DNA of 64,000 bases from Microglena sp. YARC. Its lineage: Eukaryota > Chlorophyta > Chlorophyceae > Chlamydomonadales > Chlamydomonadaceae. The DNA lies in the NCBI GenBank assembly GCA_022414725.1, contig CM039462.1, positions 99,470,579 to 99,534,578 on the forward strand, given 5' to 3'. Made by a program: the position numbers and the translations under genes. Within the stretch, counting starts at the first letter, position 1; each line of letters starts with the position of its first letter. Below, piece by piece: positions 37,069 through 49,600 of this stretch. Below the pieces are notes generated by a model. It did no database searches, was not told the DNA's origin, and worked only from the letters and a program-made list of their open reading frames with translations.

Positions 37069-38469
37069 TTGCCAAACACTACGCCAATTTCCTGCGTCCC
37101 TTGGACGCTGCATTAGGACTTGTTTTACCCCTGCCAAGACGGCGAGCAGCCAAATTGCTGGCTGATACTATGCTAACCAAGTTCAAGTTTTTCAAGAAAA
37201 CTAAAAAAACCACTACTTTTTGTAATAACGAATTGTGATCCAGAAGCATATGACGAGGATTTGAGTTTTTATAGTAATATTAAGTACTAAATTTTACGTT
37301 TACCCCGCGCCTCTGTGTGCATTTGAATGCCAAGTGCAAACCCCATGTATACCTGGTTGTCTTGTTTGACGATAGATGGTGCTTCAAAGCCACATGTTGG
37401 CGTTAGCTACGTTGAAGGCAATAGGCCCGTATGGCCATATAATGTTTGTACCTGGATTGTCTGTAACATCTGATGACATTTATGTTTTAAAGTTTGCGAA
37501 AGGAATTCCACCCCAGGAAGTGGGTCGCACGACAGAAACCAGCGATACCGGGAATTCAGTTCGAATGGCGGATTCAGTATTAATGGTTGATCATTCATAC
37601 TCTCCAAGCAGCCAAGTTGCCGCCGAATTGCTGGCTGAAGCCATGTAACCATGTTTAAGTTCAAGTTGCTGACTGGTTGACCATTCATAGTCTTCTGAGG
37701 AGTAGGAAGAACTGATGACAGATTTAATTTAAGGGCTCTACAAACAGGATTATGCATACTGCTTGAAAGCATGCTAGTGCTCTAATTTAGACAGGTACAT
37801 ACAATTCCTTGGAAAAAGTCTTTAATCTGTCTCATCCGTTTAAATGCTTTCTGATTACGTGTGTATCGCACGAGAGGACTTGGACTTTCAAGGCTGTTTC
37901 AACGGGTAGTGGTGAATGTTCGTCTGGTCGTGGGTTGTTTACCGTCCACCTCATGCGGGGGGGGACGGCGGGAAGTTACCCTCAAGTGTTTTACTTCTCC
38001 GCTACAAGCCAGCTTCTATTGCAGCTCCTCTGGACTGGATATTCAGCCTAACCTGACGCTAACCTACTGCACCGTGAAGCTGACACTCTCAGCTGTCCTG
38101 AACAGCTGAAAAATGCGGTGGAGCCCAGCTTCTGACCCAGGGACCTACCTAGAAGCTGCTTAGAATGGGCAGCCGAAGAAAAAAACCTGGGATGGGAAGT
38201 TCCACGGGAAGTGGAACATGTGCTATGGAAGGAGTGGACGACACATGTGGGAAGAGGGGAGTACTCCATAGCGTCCGACTCCCTTGCAAACGTGTTGGTC
38301 TTGATGCGCTCTTTGCACCTACCGAGTTGGGGATCACAGTCACAACCAACAACGGGGTGCTAATAATGGTGCAAGCGTCGGCTGTGTTCGGTGACACGAG
38401 TTGATGAGTTGGGAATCAGTGGAACCAAATGTAGCCAAGTTCTAGTTCAAGTTGGGAACCAGTGAGGAG
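37069..38469. other. Intergenic region with weak ORFs
   Basis: R11 fragments (CGAGCAGCCAAATTGCTGGC, ACCAAGTTCAAGTT) lie at 37140 and 37610. Plus-strand ORFs at 37376-37648 (MVLQSHMLALATLKAIGPYG...) and 38165-38404 (MGSRRKKPGMGSSTGSGTCA...) have no recognised family or splice support. Confidence 0.3.
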
Positions 38470-38667
38470 TAGGAATAGGCAATATGATATCATATGATAT
38501 CATGTCATCATATGATATCATATGATATCATACAATGCCGGCGGTCTGACTAGGTAACTTTGGCATACGGCATCATATCATATGATATTAAATCATTTAA
38601 TATTTGGATGATATCATATGATATCATACTCGTCTTTGGTCAGCATCCTATGATTTGCCGGTCTCTA
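38470..38667. mobile_element. R4 palindromic MITE
   Basis: TAGGAATAGGCAATATGATA at the left, CCTATGATTTGCCGGTCTCTA at the right (about 21 bases of imperfect inverted end). The core GCCGGCGGTCTGACTAGG is shared with the copy at 26384. Confidence 0.8.
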
Positions 38668-41084
38668 GTAAGGAGTGTGTCAGAGTTAAGCGACAGCTAG
38701 GTCAGTCTCACTGACAGTGGCGTGTCCTCATGGACAGCCGCATTCCTAAGCCCGTAACCTAATCTCATAGTTGACTGGAGGCTGGACATAGTCCAGCCCC
38801 AGTGTGTAAACAATTGCTTGAGTCAATATATATATATCTGTGCCTCTCTCAACTAATCGGTGTCATTCCGTCAGAGTGGTTCCTAGTTAGGGAGTGTGTT
38901 AGGGTGGAGAGTGTGGTTAGAATTACGGGGTATCATGAATGGAATGGAGGGGATGTGTTTTAGGGAGGGCAGGGGTAGGGGTGAATGGAGCCTAGACTGG
39001 GATGTTGGGGTGAAACAGACGGTCGGGGGGGTCGTTTAATACACTAATCGGACACCACGTTTTCCCCATTGGTCACATTTTTTTTTTCACATGGGGCGAT
39101 GGTAAATTGTGTAAACATAAATGCCACATGAATGGCATGATGCGGAGCAACTCCAAGTGTATATGTTTTTCCCTTTTAGGAGATATCCTTGAGCCGGCGA
39201 GCCGCTGTCAGCTTAAACTCTTCAGGAGTGGAGGAACGTTAAACAGCGTCAGCATTATTGATCTTTGTTACAGAAGAGGTAAAAGCAAGAGTCGGGTGTC
39301 GCTCTAAGGAGCACACCATTGCGGGGGACCGGAGGACATAACCCTGGTTTAGGCCAGGGTTTGACCGTGCGGTGACATTGACAGCAATAGCTGTCACTGT
39401 ACATCAGGAGATCGTTCTAAGGAAATACATAAGAAGTCAGCAAGGCATAAACAGCGGGTGTAACACACCAGATGCTGTTAGCCGCTGATTAGTTCATTGG
39501 CAAGGGTGATTATGAATTATGCTCTGTGCTAGACACGGGACGTTGAAAGTGAAACTGAGCAGCATGCCCATTGTAACCACCTGTGCTGCCCTGTATGTGT
39601 CTGCTCGTAAGGGCTTGTTCAGAGCAAGAACTTGCTCTTGAACTTGAACTTGGTCACTCCTCCTCAAGTCCTCGATAGTGGCGCTGATGAACTCCTCATT
39701 GCAAGCCAACTCCAAGGGCCCAAGGGGCACAGAAGGACGGGATGCCTTCTTGCAACTCCGGAACCGTATGCAAAGAAAGATCTGGATGCCAAGGTGATTA
39801 GTAGATGCATGTTCGATAATAAGACGAAGATTTGTTTTATACACCGGCAATTTAGTGCGATAGGCGCGGAAACCAGGGAGTGTGACAGGGCTCTAACTCA
39901 GGCCGATTATAGATATGCCAGGTCTCTAAATAGACAGTTTAACGATCTGCCAAGGGGCATAGTAAAGCTTGGCTGCCTACGAGGTGTATATCTGGTACAA
40001 TTGATACCACAACACTTGTGCGTGGGTATCGCGCAGGGGGACTTGGAATATGGTGGGCAGCCCTTAGTTGGCTGGAAAACCATGTAATACTTCATATACA
40101 AAATGCCACAACATATATGTATGCTTGCTTATTGATTACCGCAGATTACCGTATCAAACATAGGCAGCTTACCGTCTGCAGACGGAGTAAAGTAGTAAAC
40201 AATGAAGCAATCACCCCCATTTAGCCTTTCTGGCTACTACTGGAATATGACACATTATCATACTATACTACCGATAGTGCGGTGCCCTTGTGGCCGTTGG
40301 CCACACCTTGGTGGGTCACCACCTGCAACTACACACAAACTCAGGATGCTGTACTAGTGGATTACCGGTATAACATCCTATATTATAAAATACTGCAGGG
40401 CAGTGTACTGTATAGATTACGTTTTGAGTTGCCATCAGAAACGGAATGGACGGTTGCCAAGTTATTAGAAGCCAACGGGGCGCGGTCTGAATACGACATG
40501 GACATGTCTTCAACCCACGTGACTGCATTCTGCACTCACACCTCTTGTGTAGTTGTGTAGTGGTGTTCGAAAAATCTGTTGCGATAAGAATGCTCTGATT
40601 TGAATTGACTATGTTACTGCCGAGGACAGCGGGCAGCCTTGAAGGCTGGAGCCATGTAACCAAGTTCGAGCTGAAGGAGTGGTGTTTATACTACCCAAGT
40701 ACGGTAGTCAAGTACCCATATGAAATCTATGCGCATACGGTGAGCAGCCTGGAGGCTGATAGGCCATGTAGCCATTGTCCTAGGCCCCCATGATGTGATG
40801 GACCATGTAGCCAACGTCAATACCTAGGGCTGGTCTCGCCAGCTGAGCTACCACAGGATGGCACCATGTATGTATGATCCAGTCTAGGGGGTAGCCAATG
40901 AGGCTAAAAGGGCTTGCCCATCCTCAAACAATATAATACGAGAATTCTAGACTATCCGGAGGGGCTATGGACAAGAACAAGATCTGTACCCCCTCACCAG
41001 CAATTGTAGTAATACGACGGAGGCCCTGAGATAATCTACTACAAGATACATTAAATTTACGCATTATACAAAAGCAGACATTTT
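38668..41084. other. Intergenic region with weak ORFs and an R1 copy
   Basis: No confident gene. Plus-strand ORFs at 39632-40087 (151 codons, includes PYAKKDLDAKVISRCMFDNK) and 40282-40560 have ordinary composition but no recognised domain. A diverged R1 copy is at 40880-41045 (CAGTCTAGGGGGTAGCCAAT, AGGGCTTGCCCATCCTC). CTAATCGGACACCACGTTTT at 39042 is shared with 25960. Confidence 0.35.
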
Positions 41085-41150
41085 GTGATTGGCCCCAGTG
41101 CAAGCAAACGTGCTGACTCCCTCAACCTCACGCCTTGTCAAGGCGTAACA
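41085..41150 (-). mobile_element. R3 SINE-like element, partial
   Basis: GATTGGCCCCAGTGCAAGCA, GCTGACTCCCTCAACCTCAC, GCCTTGTCAAGGCGTAACAT. The TTTA tail is lost. Confidence 0.6.
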
Positions 41151-41228
41151 TATATTCATCGTTTACAACCAGACATGGCTGTGCCCCACCAGCAGCCACA
41201 TGACCAATTGAGTGCCCCATCACTCCTA

Positions 41229-41406
41229 CACTCTTTCATATTTGGGTTACGCATAGCAGCGACTGTGCCAAGCCCCAGCTTGCAGCTGCTTTGGACTGCC
41301 TGTCATGTCAGCTTTCAGATGCACTATCTAGCTTCAGATTTGGCCCAAGGATGAGCGAAAGGAACTACCTAGAAGCTACTATGCGTAGCCCCAAAAGGAA
41401 ACAGTG
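41229..41406. mobile_element. R9 hAT-like MITE with perfect 8-bp flanking repeat
   Basis: Left end CACTCTTTCATATTTGGGTT-ACGCATAGCAGC and right end GCTACTATGCGTAGCCCCAA-AAGGAAACAGTG are imperfect inverted repeats. Both sides carry CACTCCTA (41221-41228 and 41407-41414). CACTCCTAC also occurs elsewhere in the surrounding minisatellite, so the duplication is not fully independent evidence. Confidence 0.7.
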
Positions 41407-42260
41407 CACTCCTACACAGCCACGGCAGTGCCCCACCACCACCTACATAGCCATAGAGTGCTCCACCAGCAATCACAGAGCCATGTGAGAACTCCATCAC
41501 TCGTACCATTGATTTTATTTTCAGCTACGGGTAGCACCTTCTAGGCAGCTCCCTGAGCCAGCCACTGGGCAAAGCCCAAGATTTCAACCTAAGTTGAAAG
41601 AAGATTCTGTAGGCTTCCATATGCACTACGTTGCTGTAGGTTTGGCTGACTAGCAAGTCAAGGGAGCTGCCTAGAAGCTGCTGCTGGTAGCTGATAAGAA
41701 AAGCTATGGTGACCCACCAGCAGCCACATGGCCATGTGAGAGCTCAATCACACCTACACAGCCACAGCCGTGCCAGAGCGTTTTTTTCCACTACGAGCAG
41801 CAGCTTCCAGGCAGTTCCCCTGGCTGGCTACCCAGCCACATAGCAATGGGAATGTTCTATCACTCCTACCATAGCTTTTCTTTTCCACTACCAGCAGCAG
41901 CTTCCAGGCAGCTCCCCTGGCTGGCTACCCAGCCACATAGCAATGGGAATGTTCTATCACTCCTACCATAGCTTTTCTTTTCCACTACCAGCAGCAGCTT
42001 CCAGGCAGCTCCCCTGGCTGGCTACCCAGCCACATAGCAATGGGAATGTTCTATCACTCCTACCATAGCTTTTCTTTTCCACTACCAGCAGCAGCTTCCA
42101 GGCAGCTCCCCTGGTTGGCTACCCAGCCAAACTTAAAGCAAGGTGGTGCGCCCGGAAGCTGATATAATCATATTTTCAGTACTGTTGAAATCTTGGGGCT
42201 TAGCCCAGTGGCTGGCTCAGGGAGCTGACTAGAAGCTGCTGCTCGTAGCTTGAAAGAAAA
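41407..42260. repeat. R9-derived tandem repeats
   Basis: TTCCACTACCAGCAGCAGCT, TCCAGGCAGCTCCCCTGG, CTGGCTACCCAGCCACATAG, AATGGGAATGTTCTATCAC repeated at about 41800, 41885, 41980 and 42075 (unit about 97 bp). Confidence 0.8.
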
Positions 42261-43730
42261 GCTATGACTCCTACACAGCCACGCCAGTGCCCCACCACCA
42301 CCTGCACAGCCATGCGAGTGCCCTATCACCACTCACACAGCCGTGGCAGGGTGATACTACCCCTCCACCCCTATTCAGCCATAGCAGTGCCTCACCAGCC
42401 TTACACAGCGATAGAAGTGACCCCACTACTCCTACTTGGCCCTACCACCACCAACACAGCCATGGCAGTGCACTACCATCACCAACATAGCCATGGCAGT
42501 GAACTACCACCACCCACACAACCATGGCAGGGCCCTACTAACCCTACACAGCCATGGCAGTGCACTACCACCGCCCACACAACCATGGCAGGGCCCTCCT
42601 AACCCTACACAGCCATGGCAGTGAACTACCACCACCCACACAACCATGGCAGGGCCCTACTAACCCTACACAGCCATGGCAGTGAACTACCACCACCCAC
42701 ACAACCATGGCAGGGCCCTACTAACCCTACACAGCCATGGCAGTGAATTACCACCACCCACACAACCATGGCAGGGCCCTACTAACACCAACATAGCCAT
42801 GGCAGTGAACTACCACCACCCACACAACCATGGCAGGGCCCTACTAACCCTACACAGCCATGGCAGTGAACTACCACCACCCACACAACCATGGCAGGGC
42901 CCTACTAACCCTACACAGCCATGGCAGTGAACTACCACCACCCACACAACCATGGCAGGGCCCTACTAACCCTACACAGCCATGGCAGTGAACTACCACC
43001 ACCCACACAACCATGGCAGGGCCCTACTAACCCTACACAGCCATGGCAGAACACCACTACATCTACGTAGCCATGGCAGTACACTAATACACCTACGCAG
43101 CCATGCCCTACAGCAGTCTGCACATGTCCAGGGTTTTAAACACCTGTTCAACAACTACATGTTTAACCAATGATGTACAAAAACAGGTGTTTAACACCCT
43201 GAATACCTGTTTAACAACCTGAACAGGGTGCAGGCTGCCATAGGGATGATAGGACCCCACAACCAACACAACCATGAGAGTGCCCCACCACAATCTACAA
43301 AGTAATGGGAGTGTGCCCCACCACAACCTCCACAGCCATGATAGTGCCCCACCACAACACACACAGCCGTGGGAGTGCCTGAATACCCCTACAAAGCCAT
43401 GGCAGTGCCGTACTACGACCTGCACAGCCATGGCAGTACCACACTACCCCAACACTGCCAAGGTAGTGCCCCACTACACCCACACAGCCATGGCATGGCG
43501 CTACCACTTATACGCAGCCATTGAAGGGCGCCACCATCACCATCCACACTGTCATGGATGCATGGCATGGCCCTACCACCCCTAGGCAGTCATGGTAGTG
43601 CTCCACCACTACCCACCAAGCCATGGCACGGCTCCACCTCCCCTGCACAACCTGAGCAGAGCCCCACCCCCCTCATACAGTGATTCAGCCATCGCAGTGC
43701 CTCACCACCACCCATGCGATGGATTGACGG
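42261..43730. repeat. 60-bp minisatellite ACACAGCCATGGCAGTG
   Basis: Units CCTACACAGCCATGGCAGTG, AACTACCACCACCCACACAA, CCATGGCAGGGCCCTACTAA run almost perfectly from about 42440 to 43040 and decay to 43700. Within it, 43133-43215 has an inverted pair (TTAAACACCTGTT / AACAGGTGTTTAA). All ORFs here are repeat-driven. Confidence 0.9.
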
Positions 43731-44830
43731 AGTTGCCTCTGCTGGCTTAACGTAGTGTTAAGCGCTATCTAGGAAGCAGAGCGCCTGGTAGCACCATTAT
43801 TCTATCGCTTTGGTCGGTGCCCGTAGAGATTGGCGACCTTAGCGTCCCCCTCGAAGTTCTCGTCTAACGCAAACGCATGTTCGCTCATGCGGGAAGGAAG
43901 GCAAAACGGGAAAGGTCTGGTGAGTAAGACATGTAATTGAAGCAAGGCAGACAACTGACAAGGGGCAGCAGTAGTGAGCAGTTGATGTCGAGTTTGACTG
44001 AGCGTATTATTCAATCCTCACTCTCTTTCTCGTGAGAGACTGCATATATTCGAACGATAATACTAATGGTGCGATCTGGAGATGGAATACTCGGCAACTG
44101 TTTTTCTCGGAAGACACCGCGGCATCCTTGTACGAGGTCTTACACACTCGAGCGTGGGTGAGTCATTTGGAACAGCACCATCCTCGCCCTGGAAAACCCC
44201 TGTGTGTTTGGTCAACGGTTTGGTCGGCCAAGCGGCTTGGCTACACCGGTGGTGGCTTGGCTAATTGGCTTCGCCCATGCCCGGCCAAGCCACTGAACAC
44301 CTCCTGGAGGTTTGAATGCTGCGCAGCACTAGGGCTGGAGCGTGATCTGACTGAGATGTCAAACAATCTTCCAATTGATAAGGAAACAAGGAAAAGAGAA
44401 GAGAAAAAAAGAAGAGGAACAGCAGGTTCGGCCTGGTCAAAAAGCTTTGACCAGCAGCACTACGGTAGGCTGGTCAAAACTGCCCCAAAAGCTGACAACA
44501 GCCGTCACTGTGTTAGGAGACCAGCAGCCGCGCGTCTCTTGGCAGAGCCATTGCAAGAGCAATATGCAGGAAATCAATGGACTACGAGATATCACTGGCT
44601 CCAACGTCGGCTGAAGCTCTAATTCAGTCAACGCAGCAAACGATTGAGCATTCAAATTTCCAAGGGCACCAAGGTTATTCGGAGCTGCAGAGGGGAGCCG
44701 CCTGCTGATGCTTGACACGTCATGGTGCCAGTCAGTGGGAATTTGACAGCTGGGTTGATTGTTTAGGGTGTAACCAACCTGCACAGGTGAGTAACTGATC
44801 GGCTGTCTAAAACCTAGCAATGGTGGGCAC
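43731..44830. other. Region with competing ORFs on both strands
   Basis: Plus-strand ORF 44032-44622 (196 codons) and an overlapping minus-strand frame at about 44437-44780 (includes DWHHDVSSISRRLPSAAPNN, LGALGNLNAQSFAALTEL) both have protein-like composition. A short minus ORF ends at 43802 (MSEHAFALDENFEGDAKVAN...). One may be a 3' exon of the minus-strand gene at 46.7-50.5 kb; I cannot decide. Confidence 0.25.
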
Positions 44831-44869
44831 AGCATTTTTGGGTGGGCGATGGGCGCTACACCCCAGCTC

Positions 44870-45115
44870 GTCCCAGCTGTCAATTGCAGTACACCACTGC
44901 ATTTTTGGTGGGCGCGCCACCCCAGCTCGCCCCTGACACTGTCAAATTGCAGTACACCACTGCATTTTTGGTGGGCGCTACACCCCAGCTCGCCTCTGAC
45001 ACTGTCAAATTGCAGTACACCACTGCATTTTTGGTGGGCGCTACACCCCAGCTCGCCTCTGACACTGTCAAATTGCAGTACACCACTGCATTTTTGGTGG
45101 GCGCTACACCCTAGC
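44870..45115. repeat. Approximately 64-bp tandem repeat TTGCAGTACACCACTGCATT
   Basis: Four units of TTGCAGTACACCACTGCATT, TTTGGTGGGCGCTACACCCC, AGCTCGCCTCTGACACTGTC. A related single unit is at about 51038-51085. Confidence 0.88.
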
Positions 45116-45377
45116 TCGGGTTTTGGAAAACTATACCGGGGCAGCTGACCTTGGAAAACCGGGGCCAAAGACCCCGGGGGAATTTTTTTTGGCCTGAGAA
45201 TGTAGGCACTCCGGGGCAACCGTGTCGGGGGCTGTTGCTAGCTGTCACTAGCCTTTTCTGAACTTTTCCACAGAATTGAACAGATTGGCACAGATTTGCA
45301 CTGTTTTGAATAATATTCGACTTGACTTAATATAATATTGACATTTCCATAACAAATCCTTCCCATTTCTGGTTAGT

Positions 45378-46640
45378 GCATCAAGTTTTCCATGGGGATT
45401 GCTGCTTGACTCTCGACCTTTTCCACAAGCAAGAGAATCTAGATTGTTGTTTACTGCCATGAGTTTTCCACGAGACTGAGATGCAGGTCTCCAGGTCGTT
45501 GTTTGCAAACGGTATCATATCCTCAACACTGCTTACATGGGGATGGCTGCTTGGCTCCCGACCTTTTCCACCAGCAAGAGAATCTAGATTGTTGTTTACT
45601 GCCATGAGATTTCCACGAGACTGCGATGCAGGTCTCCAGGTCGTTGTTTGCAAACGGTATCATATCCTCAACACTGGTTACATGGGATGGCTGCTTGACT
45701 CTCGACCTTTTCCACCAGCAAGAGAATCTAGATTGTTGTTTACTGCCATGAGATTTCCACGAGACTACGATGCAGGTCTCCAGGTCGTTGTTTGCAAACG
45801 GTATCATATCCTCAACACTGGGTACATGGGGATGGCTGCTTGACTCCCGACCTTTTCCACCAGCAAGAGAATCTAGATTGTTGTTTACTGCCATGAGTTT
45901 TCCACGAGACTACGATGCAGGTCTCCAGGTCGTCGTTTGCAAACGGTATCATATCCTCAACACTGGGTACATGGGGATGGCTGCTTGACTCCCGACCTTT
46001 TCCACCAGCAAGAGAATCTAGATTGTTGTTTACTGCCATGAGTTTTCCACGAGACTACGATGCAGGTCTCCAGGTCGTTGTTTGCAAACGGTATCATATC
46101 CTCAACACTGGTTACATGGGGATGGCTGCTTGGCTCCCGACCTTTTCCACCAGCAAGGGAATCTAGATTGTTGTTTACTGCCATGAGTTTTCCACGAGAC
46201 TGCGATGCAGGTCTTCAGGTCGTTGTTTGCAAACGGTATCATATCTTCAACACTCCAACAGCAAACCTTTTCCACCAGCAAGAGAATCTAGATTATTGTT
46301 TACTGCCATGAGTTTTCCACGAGACTGCGATGCAGGTCTCCAGGTCGTTGTTTGCAAACGGTATCATATCCTCAACACTGGTTACATGGGGATGGCTGCT
46401 TGACTCTCGACCTTTTCCACCAGCAAGAGAATCTAGATTGTTGTTTACTGCCATGAGATTTCCACGAGACTACTATGCAGGTCTCCAGGTCGTTGTTTGC
46501 AAACGGTATCATATCCTCAACACAGGTTACATGGGGATGGCTGCTTGACTCTCGACCTTGTCTACCAGCCAGAGAATCTAGATTGTTGTTTACTGCCATG
46601 AGTTTTCCACGAGACTACGATGCAGGTCTCCAGGTCGTTG
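45378..46640. repeat. 145-bp tandem repeat, about nine copies
   Basis: GGTCTCCAGGTCGTTGTTTG, AAACGGTATCATATCCTCAA, CTTTTCCACCAGCAAGAGAA, TCTAGATTGTTGTTTACTGC, TTTCCACGAGACT repeat at 144-145-bp spacing, beginning at about 45485. One copy (near 46208) is shortened. It starts 43 bases below the last recognised exon of the minus-strand gene. No exon sequence is detected in the unit. Confidence 0.92.
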
Positions 46641-46682
46641 TCGACCTTTTCCAACTCAAAGGACAACACAAAATAGGCTTAC

Positions 46683-49600
46683 CGCTGAATCTTCCCTTCT
46701 GCGCTAGAGCTACCTGCTGCTCAAACACTTTCTTCATCGTTGATTGGAACAGAAATTCCCTGCTTGCTGCATCTTTGGCGCCCTTGAACATGTGAAACCA
46801 CTTCACGAGCGCATACGCAATCTCTTCGGGCCTCTTGTACACCTGCAAGGAAAGAGCTCACATACTTTATATACTCACTTGTCGGGCACTTGCACTACTC
46901 AGAAGGGTCCAGGGATAGAAGAATGAGGAACCAACAGACTTATTGCATACGTCAAAGTTCTTGAAATGTCTGAACAGTAGTGTGTACAGCAGTGTAGAAC
47001 AGTTTTGAAGTATAAGAATTTGACAGGACCCCAAACCCTACATTTGCCAGGCCCAAGATAACACTATTCACAAGGTACCACCAGCGAACAGCCCCCCAAA
47101 ACACATCTTACCCTCTTGACACCCAAGTCTGACCACAGAGAAGGTCTCAACTTTGCCCCCAGTACTTCCTCATCCGTCATCTTGCGAAACTCCTCACGCT
47201 TCTTCAACTGGGGCAAAACTCGGATGCGATCACCATGGTCCCTGTGGAACATGGAGAGGGACAAGGCATTGACAGCCGGCCCTACGGCACAAAAGAGAAT
47301 TGACAGCCAGGTTCAATGTTGGGCATGAGCGTGGATGGTGTTTGTGATCCTCGAGCGCTTCTGGTTGCATAACCACAGCAATCAAGGGGTTTGAAGGAAT
47401 ACCCGGTGGTCATAATATAATCAGTCATCGGACTGAGTGCACTATGAGGAGTCCCAAATTAAGTTGATATCACAAAACAATACAATTCAGTTGACACGAA
47501 TAGTGAGGGGGGAAAAACTGGGACGAGAGCTGTAAGTGAAGCTGGTAAATAGTTCACTCACAGTACAAAGGATGCCCTTGCCTCATCGCCTTCCCAAGGC
47601 GAGCAACCACATGCAGGCAGTCTTCCCTAAGGCCGTCATCGCTTTGATTGAGGGGAGTGCGCTGGCCCAAGGTAGGAAATGCCTCCTTGAACGCGGCTCC
47701 CGCACATGCTGAGTTGTTGAGATATGCTAGAAGTGGTCTCTGATGCAAAAACAGAACACTAACGTTGACAACGTCAGTTTGATATAGTGAAAATTGGGCA
47801 GATGGGCATGGAAAGTAACTAACCCAACAAGCATATTTGCAACAAAATGCTAAGTGGCTTATGACCAGTCATGGACATACACATACATAGATATATGCAA
47901 GAAGGATAATTAAGGCATCCTAGAGCAAGAAGTCACAGACTCACCGGTACACCGAGGAGCATATGCCTGTCATGCACCTTGCGCAGAAGAGTCTTCACCT
48001 CCCGAAGGGAGCATGTCTCAGTGCCAAAGTGTCCAATGCACAGCCCCTTCTCATTGCACACAGTAAGGAGCCAGTTCAACTTCCCTAAGGCACATAAGAC
48101 ACAAAACTAGTTGGGCGGGAGCGGGATATGGGTCTTGGATGGACATCAAGCTATCACCAGAAGGAAAAGAAACCAAACAAGAAACCAACAAGAGGGATGG
48201 AATGCATACTACTTTTGTGACACTATATATACTCACGTCCACGGACAAACTTGCAGACATAGGCCACGTGATCAATCGAGATGATCTCCGCTGTGTACGT
48301 TGCTTGAATGTCATCCTGTTAGAAACAAGCAAGTTGTAGTTAATTGGGATGGGTAGGAAACGTATGTAGCTCTATGTCTAGCACAGGCCACATGATGTGT
48401 ATCAGCGCCACAAGCAAAGCCATTGGTGCAACCAGCCTTCTAAGTGCAATTCATTTGTAACATACCTGCAAAGCCAGACGCTCCCTGCCTTGGTAAACGT
48501 ACATGTCCCTAAATTGCTTAGAGTTGGGACATCTGAGCTTGGCTTCCTCAAAATCTGCGACTTGGGCCACATTCGGTTTTTTCTTCACCACAAAGCGATC
48601 CATGGGGCCAGATATCTGTTGTCGATCCTTGAGGAAGACATTGAACTCCAGGTATGCTAGCTCCGTGCGCTGCAGGCCCTCAACCTAAGTCAATAGTATT
48701 GGGCATAGTTGTAAGTACAAGGGAATGACATGTGATCTAAATAATCATATGATATGCACAACCACCTGACATAAAGAACCACTTGATATAGACAACCCCA
48801 TGCCCAACAGCATTCACTTGAACCCACACACAAACAATGACACCTACTTCAATACAACGGATACCAAAAACATGTTTTCTTAAATACATGATGATGATGC
48901 AGCTGGTAGCAGAAAATATAAATCATCCACTATTATGGCATGTGTCCCCTCAAGTGCTACCATATGCCCATATGGCTCACCACAGTCCATGCACTCTCCC
49001 AACTTTCCACACAAACCCATGCACTAATAAGGAAAAAAAGAACTTGCCTGAAGGGCATGGAACTTTGCTTCCAGATCATTCAGCCCTACACCACGAGGGA
49101 ACAAGAAGTTTGTCTCGTCCAATGCGGAGTGAGAGAACAAGGTGGTGCAGCCATCCACAAAGAAGAAGGGATACAGATGAAGCACCACTGCCTCAAAGTT
49201 CAGCTCAATGAAGCGACGCTCCAACGCATTGACCCCTACAACAAGACATAGTATGGTGGTTGGTACATGTACGTAAATCACATACAATAATGGCATGTGT
49301 CCCTCAAGTGCTACCATATGTCCACATGTTACCCCACAGTCCAGGCACCCTTCCCAAATCTCCCCCCTCCACCCACCCACCCACCCACCCACACTCATAC
49401 CACCTCCACCCCATCTACCCACCCACCCACACTCATTCAACCCCCACCCCACCCACACACACATGCCCACCCACAAACACCACCTACCCATCATCATCAT
49501 CATCAACCCCTAAAGACCCCCAATATCCAACCTGATCCTTTGCGCCTGTCGTTGGGGTTTCCAGGGCATGCCTTGTTATTGCAGCAGAAACTGGAGTACA

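Noticed and set aside
44032..44622. 196-codon plus-strand ORF as a gene
   Set aside because: A comparable frame exists on the opposite strand, no family is recognised and no splice context decides between them; left as unresolved.
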